From: JAUVKT01 sp036350795
GTDB taxonomy: Bacteria > Bacteroidota > Bacteroidia > Bacteroidales > VadinHA17
NCBI GenBank assembly: GCA_036350795.1
Contig: JAZBNV010000101.1
Location: forward strand, 1 to 64,000
Length of the DNA: 64,000 bases
Reading direction: 5' to 3'
The translations under genes and the position numbers were made by a program. The stretch's first letter is position 1; each line of letters begins with the position of its first letter. The notes beneath the pieces are model-generated. The model did no database searches and was not told the origin of the DNA. It saw nothing but the letters and a program-made list of their open reading frames with translations. This document shows positions 18,263 to 25,758 of the stretch, piece by piece.

Positions 18263-18817
18263 TTACAGGAAAAAGTCAAGAGAAAAGATATAGAATGCAT
18301 TCAGCGTACCTTCGCCAATAATTATTCCGATAACGCATTTCCAGTAAGGAATCCTGAGGCTGCTGCTCACATATATAATAAGATCGGTTGGTACCACAGG
18401 GAAAAAGCTCCATCCTGCAATAATAGGTAGTTCTTTTCTCCGCAATGCCTTTTTTATTTTTTCTATCTTTTCGGGGTATTTGGCCTCTATCCATTTGTCG
18501 AGCCTGAGGTACCTGGTGAAGTAATAAACGATAACAGACGATGTAATTATTCCTACAAGGTTAATTACATAAGCTTCAAGGGGATTAAATAGTAAAACGC
18601 CGGCAACGGCAAAGGGTGTCGAGGGTATGAAAGTGAGTCCGATCAGGGTAAGGATTACGAGGTAAACCGTAATAACAAGGGCCCTGTGATCTTTTACATA
18701 ATCCTTTAGAAAAGTTATGTCGAAGAGGTCTTTATTTATAAAATACAATACCAGGACAGCAACTACTATTGTTATCCATAGGTAAAGGGTCTTTTTACGT
18801 ACTCTGGTTTTCTCCAC
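18263..18817 (-). CDS. TVP38/TMEM64 family (VTT domain) inner-membrane protein
   Basis: The protein has 184 residues, with about five hydrophobic segments. It shows the VTT-domain signature FIPSTPFAVAGVLLFNP and the later FFPVVPTDLIIYVSSSLRIPYWKC, which match the re-entrant loop motifs of DedA/TVP38 proteins. These membrane proteins are implicated in lipid or ion movement, but a specific activity cannot be assigned. The start codon is GTG (18817-18815); no ATG precedes the first membrane segment. It lies 42 bp downstream of the acid phosphatase gene on the same strand. Confidence 0.88.
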   Translation of the reverse strand: MEKTRVRKKTLYLWITIVVAVLVLYFINKDLFDITFLKDYVKDHRALVITVYLVILTLIGLTFIPSTPFAVAGVLLFNPLEAYVINLVGIITSSVIVYYFTRYLRLDKWIEAKYPEKIEKIKKALRRKELPIIAGWSFFPVVPTDLIIYVSSSLRIPYWKCVIGIIIGEGTLNAFYIFSLDFFL

Positions 18818-18859
18818 CCTGTAAATATATCAATAATTATCTTCCGGCAGTCTGCTTTC

Positions 18860-19660
18860 TTAAAACGACATTTCCTTCAGCCTTGCCATAATGGAATCGG
18901 CCGGGCCTGTAAGACCTATTGATGCGGGCCAGTTGCCATACATGGGATTGGGCAAAACGAGGTAGGTTTTTCCGAAAAGTGATTTATTGCTGAAAACCAG
19001 ACTGTCTCTCGTTGCCTGTTTACCGGTATCGCTGAAAAAATCGCCCAGGTTGTCGCCTGCCAGCAGAATAATCTCCAGGCCCTTGCTGCGGACCATGTTT
19101 CTGCGTGCTTCCTTATCCGGGGGATTCGGGTTTGCTTCACTTTCTTCTTCCCTGAGCAGGACTGTTTCTTCTGATACCTGGGGAAAGCCTTCATTTCTGA
19201 GGTTCTGTAATGTGGCATCAAGAACAAAATCTTTTTTCCTGTTGCTGATATAGAATATCCTGAATCCGAGCGAATCGGCAAAATCCAGGAAATCGAGCGA
19301 GCCTGGAACAGGTTTTGCTTCAGCCAGCCTGCACCATTCGTTCCAGAACTCCGGATAGGAGAAGCCGTCTACAATCGCCCGTGCCTGGTAAGGACTGTTA
19401 TCAAGAACAGTTTCGTCTATATCTACCACTACTGCCAGTTCAGATGCTTTATTTCCGGAGGCTATAAGTGCCAGGTAGTCTTTACCACTATTATATGCCT
19501 GGCATGCAAGTGCTTTGTACTCTGAAGAGTAATACTGGAATAAAATTGCCATCGAAAGGGGATCTGTTCCATCTCCTGGTTTAACAGTTGGTGCATGCTG
19601 CCTGCAGGCAGTAATAATTGAGGCTGTGATAATAAGTGAAATAATAATCTTCTTTTTCAT
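18860..19660 (-). CDS. 5'-nucleotidase, lipoprotein e(P4) family acid phosphatase
   Basis: The protein has 266 residues. Its lipoprotein signal peptide ends ITAC (Cys19). The HAD-type motif I is VVVDIDETVLDN (nucleophile Asp80, Asp82) and the late acidic motif is GDNLGDFF. The YYSSEYKALACQAYNSGKDYL N-terminal helix is characteristic of e(P4)/class C acid phosphatases. These periplasmic or outer-membrane enzymes dephosphorylate nucleoside monophosphates, including NMN, for nucleotide salvage. It lies 19 bp downstream of the MDR reductase gene, so it is probably in one transcript with it. The VTT gene follows. Confidence 0.93.
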   Translation of the reverse strand: MKKKIIISLIITASIITACRQHAPTVKPGDGTDPLSMAILFQYYSSEYKALACQAYNSGKDYLALIASGNKASELAVVVDIDETVLDNSPYQARAIVDGFSYPEFWNEWCRLAEAKPVPGSLDFLDFADSLGFRIFYISNRKKDFVLDATLQNLRNEGFPQVSEETVLLREEESEANPNPPDKEARRNMVRSKGLEIILLAGDNLGDFFSDTGKQATRDSLVFSNKSLFGKTYLVLPNPMYGNWPASIGLTGPADSIMARLKEMSF

Positions 19661-19679
19661 GAGGGCTATGTTTTGAACT

Positions 19680-20657
19680 TCAGAACCTGAGCAGGATTTT
19701 CCCTCCTGTCATTTCTGCCTTATATGCGCTTATGGCTTTTTCAATATCTGCGAGGGGATACTCGGCCTTTATTTTTGAGTTAAGGTCATCGCTGATAAGC
19801 TTTTTTATCTTTGCAGTGGTTCTTAGCAGGGCAAGTGTACTTTTAGTGTTATTATACAGTGGAAGCGAAAATCCATCTATTTGTTTTCCATACTGGAGAA
19901 GAGTTCTTGAATCAAGGGTAAATGCCTGCTCTGAAAGCATGGCGTAAAGAATAATCCTGCTGCCCGGGGGCGATATTTGTGCAAACAAGCTGCTTTGTTC
20001 TCCGCCTACTGCATCAAAAAACAGTTTTGCACCCAGTGTGGCTGTTAAATTACCCAGTTCTTCCTTAAAACCGGCTTCAGAACTGTTCAGAATATATTCT
20101 GCCCCCGATTCTTCAAGCAGGGCTTTTTGAGATTCCTTCCTTACTATATTAATAAGAGTAATATTATTTTTAGTGCATAGCCTTTGTAACATCTGGCCAA
20201 GTGCACTGGCCGCTGCATTATTAACTATTGCCGAATGCCTGCCTTTCTTTGCCAGCTCAATAAAGGAAAGTGCAGTCATGGGGTTAACAAAAAACATTGA
20301 AGCCTTATTAAAGGGCACCCTCTTTGGCAGCGGAACACATCTTGTTGCATCTGTTACCATGTATTCAGCCCAGGTGCCTCCCTTTCCGAATTTAGAAGAA
20401 CATGCAACACTTTTACCTGACCTGAGCGAGGCAATAATACCTTTACCTGTTTCGACTACCACTCCCGATCCTTCTATGCCAGGGGTGAAGGGATAAGCAG
20501 GATAGGGAGCAAAGGTTCCGTTTACCTGGCTGATATCTGATGGATTAATCGGGGCGTATTTCATTTTTACCAGCACTTCTCCCTTTCCCGGTACAGGAAC
20601 ATCAATATCCGAGACAGTTAATTTTCCTCCCGGGCCCTCCTGGGTAACAGCTTTCAT
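19680..20657 (-). CDS. Medium-chain dehydrogenase/reductase, quinone-oxidoreductase or MECR-like, zinc-less
   Basis: The start is taken at the ATG at 20657 (MKAVTQEG), the usual MDR start; an ATG at 20681 would add eight residues. The protein has about 325 residues with the MDR GroES-like half (INPSDISQVNGTFAPYPAYPFTPGIEGSGVV) and a Rossmann half (NAAASALGQMLQRL). It lacks the Cys/His ligands of zinc MDR enzymes. INPSDI and FFVNPMTAL resemble trans-2-enoyl-CoA/ACP reductases (MECR/ETR1 type), so NADPH-dependent reduction of an enoyl thioester is possible; a quinone oxidoreductase is the alternative. It lies 57 bp (33 bp from the longer start) downstream of a small secreted-protein gene. Confidence 0.82.
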   Translation of the reverse strand: MKAVTQEGPGGKLTVSDIDVPVPGKGEVLVKMKYAPINPSDISQVNGTFAPYPAYPFTPGIEGSGVVVETGKGIIASLRSGKSVACSSKFGKGGTWAEYMVTDATRCVPLPKRVPFNKASMFFVNPMTALSFIELAKKGRHSAIVNNAAASALGQMLQRLCTKNNITLINIVRKESQKALLEESGAEYILNSSEAGFKEELGNLTATLGAKLFFDAVGGEQSSLFAQISPPGSRIILYAMLSEQAFTLDSRTLLQYGKQIDGFSLPLYNNTKSTLALLRTTAKIKKLISDDLNSKIKAEYPLADIEKAISAYKAEMTGGKILLRF

Positions 20658-20714
20658 TGTGCCTTTCTTGTTGAGATTCATTGTTCCGGGTTGTGATAAG
20701 AGGATATACTTATC

Positions 20715-21116
20715 CTAAATCCATGCCTCTTCGGGCAATTTATCACTCAGGGCTACAACCCTGTACCAGATACGTGTAACTTTATTATCTTCTATTTCCA
20801 GAATTTTGTATTCGATGGATGCGAAAAGATTATCCAGTTTATAACTTTTCCCTATCTCAATTCCAATAGCCTCAGGATTGGTAAGTGGTATATATTCAGT
20901 GATAAACAAGGGATTATTTTTGGTACTTCCTTCAACCCACAGATATTGCATATCGTCATTTATTCTGAAATCCAGCACTATATTAAGTCCGTTAATCAGT
21001 TCCACCGAGTGTTTACCATTTCTTAAAACAGCAGATTTACTGGCCTGTTTTGTCTGTCCCAGGGAGATTGCAACTGTGATAAAAAATAATATGCCTGCGA
21101 TAAGAAATTTATTCAT
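20715..21116 (-). CDS. Small secreted protein of unknown function
   Basis: The protein has 133 residues. A clear signal peptide (FLIAGILFFITVAISLG) is followed by about 110 residues predicted by eye to be mostly beta strand (GKHSVELINGLNIVLDFRI, YKLDNLFASIEYKILEI). It has no Cys after the signal, no repeats and no motif I recognise. It is the first gene of a same-strand run with the MDR reductase and acid phosphatase. A minus-strand TAAATTTG (21168-21161) upstream matches the -7 consensus. No function is assigned. Confidence 0.7.
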   Translation of the reverse strand: MNKFLIAGILFFITVAISLGQTKQASKSAVLRNGKHSVELINGLNIVLDFRINDDMQYLWVEGSTKNNPLFITEYIPLTNPEAIGIEIGKSYKLDNLFASIEYKILEIEDNKVTRIWYRVVALSDKLPEEAWI

Positions 21117-21427
21117 AATATGTATACTTAGGTTCAGGAACTTCTGAGTTACGACACTAACAAATTTAACAAAGATTTAGTTTAATTGCAGCATAAATAT
21201 CCCTGAGGCAATAAAAAATTAATTCTGATTATCTTATTTATGGTATAAATCAATTATTTATAGTACATTTGTACTGATTTTAAATTTAGACTGTTGGAAG
21301 AGTAATAGGCCCATGTTTATTTCACCCTTAATTTAATCTGGATTTAAGTCCTCTTTATCTGCCATCCGAATTAACAGGATTGCACTGCGAGAGTAAAATA
21401 ATTATTTATTAACTAAAACATTTTTTC
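21117..21427. other. Divergent 311-bp intergenic region upstream of the RRM-Csp pair
   Basis: The region is AT-rich and contains no gene. On the minus strand TAAATTTG (21168-21161) is a candidate -7 element for the small secreted protein. On the plus strand the exact -7 match TACATTTG (21264-21271) would leave a leader of about 150 nt before the RRM start codon, unusually long for this window and reminiscent of cold-shock mRNA leaders. No canonical -33 TTTG was found at the right distance for either. Confidence 0.5.
21262..21275 (+). promoter_or_regulatory. Inverted repeat overlapping the candidate -7 element of the RRM-Csp operon
   Basis: AGTAC (21262-21266) and GTACT (21271-21275) flank ATTT. 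The exact TAnnTTTG match TACATTTG (21264-21271) lies inside, so a bound protein could block initiation. It could also be coincidence, as the arms are only 5 bp. Confidence 0.4.
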
Positions 21428-21694
21428 GTGAACATTTATGTAGGTAACTTACCTTATTCAACCGGAGAAGAAGATCTTAAATCAATCTTCGGAGAATATG
21501 GTGAAATTGAATCTGTAAAAATTATTACAGATAAGTATTCAGGCAGAAGCAAAGGTTTTGGATTTGTTGTTATGGAAAATGATAGCGAAGCAAAAACTGC
21601 CATTGAGAACCTGAACGGCAAGACCGTTGATAACAGGGAGATTACCGTTAATGAGGCAAGGCCCAGAAACGACAACTTTAGCAATAACCGATAG
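21428..21694 (+). CDS. RRM-domain RNA-binding protein (GTG start)
   Basis: The 88-residue protein has a single RRM with RNP2 IYVGNL and RNP1 KGFGFVVM, plus a short polar tail ending NFSNNR. It starts at GTG (21428); the family N-terminus MNIYVGNLPY aligns exactly to this codon and no ATG is available. It is a paralogue of the RRM protein at 13011-13259. Ten bases separate it from a CspA-type gene, so the two RNA-binding proteins are almost certainly co-expressed. Role as an RNA chaperone or post-transcriptional regulator is inferred from the family. Confidence 0.95.
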   Translation: MNIYVGNLPYSTGEEDLKSIFGEYGEIESVKIITDKYSGRSKGFGFVVMENDSEAKTAIENLNGKTVDNREITVNEARPRNDNFSNNR

Positions 21695-21704
21695 TTTTAA
21701 TCCG

Positions 21705-21899
21705 ATGAAAAAAGGAAAAGTAAAATGGTACGATGAAGTTAAAGGATATGGCTTTATCGAAACCGAAGAAGGTGATATCTTTGTACACCGTACAGGTTTG
21801 TCAGCTTCTTTAACACGACTTGAAGAAGGTCAGGAAGTAGAATTTGAAACCCGTCAGGGTGACAAAGGTACTGTTGCATTTGATGTAACAGCAGGATAA
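21705..21899 (+). CDS. Cold-shock domain protein, CspA family
   Basis: The start is the ATG at 21705, where the cold-shock domain begins (MKKGKVKWYDEVKGYGFIETEEGDIFVHRTGL); a longer frame from 21627 would overlap the RRM gene and is not credible. The 64-residue protein has the RNP1-like KGYGFIE and RNP2-like DIFVH motifs of the OB-fold cold-shock domain, which binds single-stranded RNA/DNA and melts mRNA structure. It lies 10 bp downstream of the RRM gene and ends 39 bp before a strong terminator. Confidence 0.96.
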   Translation: MKKGKVKWYDEVKGYGFIETEEGDIFVHRTGLSASLTRLEEGQEVEFETRQGDKGTVAFDVTAG

Positions 21900-21938
21900 T
21901 TTTAGCTTACAGGAAATAGTTAAGATACATGTTTAGTT

Positions 21939-21975
21939 CCCCCGTCCAGGCTTGCCTGTTCGGGGGTTTTTATTT
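21939..21975 (+). terminator. Strong Rho-independent terminator of the RRM-Csp operon
   Basis: CCCCCG (21939-21944) pairs exactly with CGGGGG (21961-21966), with an inner CAGGC/GCCTG stem, followed by TTTTTATTTT. It sits just before the stop codon of the convergent DUF4407 gene. The opposite strand lacks a T-tract after the stem, so termination is expected only for the plus strand. Confidence 0.9.
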
Positions 21976-23178
21976 TTAGTTTTCCTGGCGGGTGAGAATG
22001 TCTGATTTAACTTTTTCCCATAATTGATCAAAAGTCGCAATCTGCTCTTTTTCCCATTTTTTTACATTACCATTTATCCTGCTTATCCGTTGCTCCTTAA
22101 TTTCTGAGAATAAGATCTCAAGGAGTTCCATATCAGCATCCCTGGCGAGCCTGTTATATTGTTGTTTCAGTTCATATTCATGTTTTCCGCCCGAAGCAGC
22201 TATCTCAATCTCCATTTCGTCACGAATTTTTACCCTGTCATCATACGATCCTGTCTGCAGGAACAATTTGCTAATTATTGGAATCAGTTCGAAAATTACA
22301 AGTATCATAAGTATAAGGTAATATCTTTTCTTAAGCGCTCCTGTACTGTCTTTCTCAAAAAGGCTCATCAATGCCTCAACCCTGATCAGGAAGCCTGAAT
22401 TAAGATCTTTTTCCCTGAACCCTGCGAGCTGTTTATTAATAGTGCTATTAATATCAGTTAAACGCGTGCTTAGAGAGTCGGATTCAGAAGTCCATGCCCC
22501 CAGGTTCTGATTATATTCAGATTTAGCCCTGTTTAAAGCAAGCTCCTTCCGGGCTGCAACACCTGCTATCCCATAGCGCATTGATCCGCCCGTTCCGTCA
22601 ATCTCTGCAAGGAATTCCTTTTCGGCAACCTGAATTGCCTCTGATGCCCTGTTCTTTTCGTCTGCTATCTCTGACAGGCGTAAGCCGATATAAGCTTTAT
22701 CAGCTATGTAAAGATCTTCAAGTTTTGATTGTTTTTCCCGTACTTTATCTTCCTGGAGGATAGCTATTTCCGTATCGATATCCTGGTTAAACATCCACAG
22801 TATCAGTGGCTGGGCAATAAAAGCTCCCAGGAATAATGCAAGTACCCCCCTGAGTGCTATGGCAATAAAGTTTTTCCTGTATTTGCTTATTGACGCTATC
22901 AGCATCCGGTCGATAGTAAGTATTCCAAAGCCAATAAAAAGTCCCAGGCTTATATAAACAAGAGGCGACCCGATAGTTGTTGACCAGAGATATATCCATG
23001 CTATACTTGCATATATCCATGTAAACATCACACCCAATCCAATTATTTTTGCCCTGTACCGGTCAGATTCACTGTGTTGTATCGATTCTGGTATCGCTGT
23101 TGAGAACCACCAGAGTATTTTTGAGCCCTGGTCCGGGTTCCTGTTTTTACTTCTGCTAAGCTCGTTACTTATATTCAT
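21976..23178 (-). CDS. DUF4407 domain-containing membrane protein
   Basis: The protein has 400 residues. An N-terminal pair of membrane segments (about 50-95) and a further pair (about 105-135, RGVLALFLGAFIAQPLILWMF) are followed by a long charged helical region. That region contains EDKVREKQSKLEDLY and EIADEKNRASEAIQVAEKEFL. A last membrane segment comes near 290 (YYLILMILVIFELIPIISKLFL), followed by a helical tail. This order matches the DUF4407 family, whose function is unknown. The central helical part could be periplasmic or cytoplasmic coiled coil. The gene has no partner on its strand and is convergent with the RRM-Csp operon. Confidence 0.88.
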   Translation of the reverse strand: MNISNELSRSKNRNPDQGSKILWWFSTAIPESIQHSESDRYRAKIIGLGVMFTWIYASIAWIYLWSTTIGSPLVYISLGLFIGFGILTIDRMLIASISKYRKNFIAIALRGVLALFLGAFIAQPLILWMFNQDIDTEIAILQEDKVREKQSKLEDLYIADKAYIGLRLSEIADEKNRASEAIQVAEKEFLAEIDGTGGSMRYGIAGVAARKELALNRAKSEYNQNLGAWTSESDSLSTRLTDINSTINKQLAGFREKDLNSGFLIRVEALMSLFEKDSTGALKKRYYLILMILVIFELIPIISKLFLQTGSYDDRVKIRDEMEIEIAASGGKHEYELKQQYNRLARDADMELLEILFSEIKEQRISRINGNVKKWEKEQIATFDQLWEKVKSDILTRQEN

Positions 23179-23330
23179 GGCATTACTTTGAATAAGGACA
23201 TACTATTTATTCTATAGCTGCCTTTTTAATTGTTAAAAATTCCATTCTTTCTGAGAAAACGTTTTGTTAACTAAGAATTGTATACACTATTGTAATATTA
23301 ACAAAGAGCTTGTGTGCGGGCTTTGAGAGC

Positions 23331-23372
23331 AACAGTCACCCCATGTTGTGATGATCACAGGCAGTGGCTGTT
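23331..23372. repeat. Nested inverted repeat (possible structured RNA) in the 285-bp gap 23179-23463
   Basis: AACAGTCAC (23331-23339) can pair with GTGGCTGTT (23364-23372), all Watson-Crick or one G-U in RNA. Inside it lies the perfect 13-bp palindrome TGTGATGATCACA (23347-23359). No T-tract follows on either strand, so it is not a standard terminator. The same gap also holds TTTGTTAA (23263-23270) and its complement TTAACAAA (23298-23305), and no recognisable gene. Confidence 0.45.
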
Positions 23373-23463
23373 TACTTGTAAATACCACTTGTGAAAAAAG
23401 TAAGCGGAAAAATTATGGTACCAGGGCAGGCTAACAGAGAAATATGCTCTCTTTTAATAGAGT

Positions 23464-25728
23464 TTAAGCAGAATATTGCTTTAGTATTGTATCAATATTA
23501 TCAATCACCCTGTCCACGTTATCCTTGTTGAAGCAAAGTGGTGGTTTTGATTTAATAACATTGTCATAAGGGCCGTCGGTTCCTGTCAAAATAAACTTTT
23601 CCTTCAGCCTGTTTTTTACCAGCTTTGCTAACTCCGTGCCCGGCGATCCATCCTGCATTGTAAACTCGATGCCGATAAAGAGGCCTTCGCCTCTTACATC
23701 TCCAATTAGCGGGTATATTTTTTGCAGTTCTCTCAGGCTGTCAAGGTAGTAAGTACCTGTATGTATGGCATTTTCCTGGAGCTTCTCTTCTTCAATTACC
23801 CTGAGCACGGCACTGGCTGCCTCGCACGATACCGGGTTTCCTCCAAAGGAACTGAAGAATTCCATTCCTGTGGCAAAGGCATCAGCAATTTCCCGGGTAG
23901 TCACTACTGCGCCTATTGGGTGTCCATTTCCCATAGGTTTTCCAAGGATTACTAAATCGGGCACTATGCCGTGCATCTCGAAGCCCCAGAACCACCTTCC
24001 GAGTCTTCCGAATCCTACCTGTACTTCATCCGAAACTAACAGGGTTGGAGCATCTTTTAAGGCAGAACTCAGATCATTCAGGTAGCCCGGTGCCAGCGGA
24101 ACCTGGCCGCCACAACCTGAGATTGGCTCAGCAATTAAAGCAGCCGGAACAATACCTCCGGTCCTGAGTTTATCAATCTGCCCCAGGGCTTCCTGTACGT
24201 ACATATCCTTATTAAGGTACCTGCCACGGTACAGATTTGGAAGAGAAAGGCGTGTAATGTCGCCCGGAATACCCATACCCCCTTTGCCGTCAAATTTATA
24301 GGAGCTTATTGAGATACCGGTTGTAGTATTACCATGGTAGCCATGCTCCATAACAAGCAGTGAGCTCAGTCCTGTATAGTTCCTCGCCAGTCTTACCGCA
24401 AGGTCGGAGGCAGCACTGCCTGAATTGACATAAAAAATCCTGTTAAGCTTTGCAGGGAATTTGCCAAGCAGCTGTTCACTGTAATCAGCCAGCGAATCAT
24501 AAAGATATCTTGTGTTAGTGTTTAATTTCCTTGCCTGTTTCTGGATTGCATCTGAAACAGCAGGGTGGGAGTGACCTATGTGAGGGATATTATTATATGC
24601 ATCGAGGTAGCTGTTCGACTGCATATCATACATATACTGGAACAGAGCGCTATGCATGTATATTGGTGACGAATAACTCAGCGATAAGGCCTTGCTGATA
24701 AACATGTTTCTGCGGTCTATTGCCCTGTTGGTATCAATTTTTTCTTCTTCTGCCCCTTTTCCACAGGCCTTTAGCAGTGCCATGATAAAAGCGGGTATTC
24801 CTGTTTTGGGCCAATCTTTAAGAAGTCGTGAAGCTGCATCCTCGCTGATAAGAGTATAGGCTTCTGCAGATCCCAGCGCTTTTTTCTCTGCTGAATTACA
24901 TACAGAGATGCCCAGCCGGCAGGCAATAAGGGTTGGCAGCAAACGAAGTTCATCGGTCGATAATTCAAGCTTTGAATTGAAGCCCCGAATAAAGGTAAGA
25001 ACGTCGCTGAATGGCTTATCTGAATTCAGCATTACATAGCACGCTGCAATGGCAACTTCGCAAATAATATATGATTCCGACATATCCCCAAAGTCGATTA
25101 AACCGGTGATATGTTTTCCGTTAATAAGGATATTATCGCCGTTAAGGTCACCATGTATAAGTGATCTTCTCTGTTTTCTCAATAGCGGTAATATATCGAA
25201 GCTGAAATTTTGAAAGAAATACCTTACTGTTTTTCTTACAACAGGATCAGAAATATATTCAGTCTTTTCAAAGTTTGTATCTGTATACTGCAAATCCCAG
25301 AATAACTCCCTTGATTTATAGATATAGCTTTTTATTCCTGCCAATGCAGACTGAAGACCTGCAACATGCTCCCCGAGCTCGTAGCGTAAATCACTGTTTA
25401 TTTCAGCATCCGACATAAAAATACCTTCGATATATGAAGTAAGCCTGTAATATTGGCTGTTGCCCGGGCTGAACAACTTATTATTTTTATCAGGGATTGT
25501 CCGGGGAACTTCAAATGGAAGCTTATCCCTGATTTTATCTAGAACCAGTACTTCTTCCTTTGCCAGCTCAAGTTCTTCGCTGTCGGTATAAATCCTCAGG
25601 ACATATCTTTTCCCATCTGAACCAGAAACGGAGAATTTTTTTGTGCTGTAGTTTATATCCCCAACCAGTTCGTTTACTTCCTTTACTTTTAAGCCGTATT
25701 CATCATTAAGAATTGCTTTAATGTCCAT
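23464..25728 (-). CDS. Fused small-molecule kinase (APH fold) and class III aminotransferase-like phospho-lyase
   Basis: The protein has 754 residues in two enzymes. Residues ~1-315 are an aminoglycoside-phosphotransferase-fold kinase with catalytic loop H192-G-D194-LNGDN199 and metal motif D212-F-G. Residues ~335-754 are a PLP class III aminotransferase-like domain with NSGSAASDLAVRLAR, SDEVQ (Asp567) and the PLP lysine K597 in ILGKPMGNGHP. This is the combination of hydroxylysine kinase (AGPHD1/HYKK) with the PLP phospho-lyases AGXT2L1/AGXT2L2, which eliminate phosphate and ammonia from O-phosphoethanolamine or 5-phosphohydroxylysine. It therefore probably phosphorylates an amino-alcohol or hydroxy-amino acid and then cleaves it. 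The hutH gene lies 30 bp upstream on the same strand. Confidence 0.9.
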   Translation of the reverse strand: MDIKAILNDEYGLKVKEVNELVGDINYSTKKFSVSGSDGKRYVLRIYTDSEELELAKEEVLVLDKIRDKLPFEVPRTIPDKNNKLFSPGNSQYYRLTSYIEGIFMSDAEINSDLRYELGEHVAGLQSALAGIKSYIYKSRELFWDLQYTDTNFEKTEYISDPVVRKTVRYFFQNFSFDILPLLRKQRRSLIHGDLNGDNILINGKHITGLIDFGDMSESYIICEVAIAACYVMLNSDKPFSDVLTFIRGFNSKLELSTDELRLLPTLIACRLGISVCNSAEKKALGSAEAYTLISEDAASRLLKDWPKTGIPAFIMALLKACGKGAEEEKIDTNRAIDRRNMFISKALSLSYSSPIYMHSALFQYMYDMQSNSYLDAYNNIPHIGHSHPAVSDAIQKQARKLNTNTRYLYDSLADYSEQLLGKFPAKLNRIFYVNSGSAASDLAVRLARNYTGLSSLLVMEHGYHGNTTTGISISSYKFDGKGGMGIPGDITRLSLPNLYRGRYLNKDMYVQEALGQIDKLRTGGIVPAALIAEPISGCGGQVPLAPGYLNDLSSALKDAPTLLVSDEVQVGFGRLGRWFWGFEMHGIVPDLVILGKPMGNGHPIGAVVTTREIADAFATGMEFFSSFGGNPVSCEAASAVLRVIEEEKLQENAIHTGTYYLDSLRELQKIYPLIGDVRGEGLFIGIEFTMQDGSPGTELAKLVKNRLKEKFILTGTDGPYDNVIKSKPPLCFNKDNVDRVIDNIDTILKQYSA

Positions 25729-25758
25729 AGGCCGGAGCTTATTTTTATTTTTCTCAAT

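Noticed and set aside
23347..23359. TGTGATGATCACA considered as a CRP/FNR-type site
   Set aside because: The half-sites are separated by 3 bp rather than 6, and it lies about 170 bp from the nearest start codon; treated as part of a stem structure instead.
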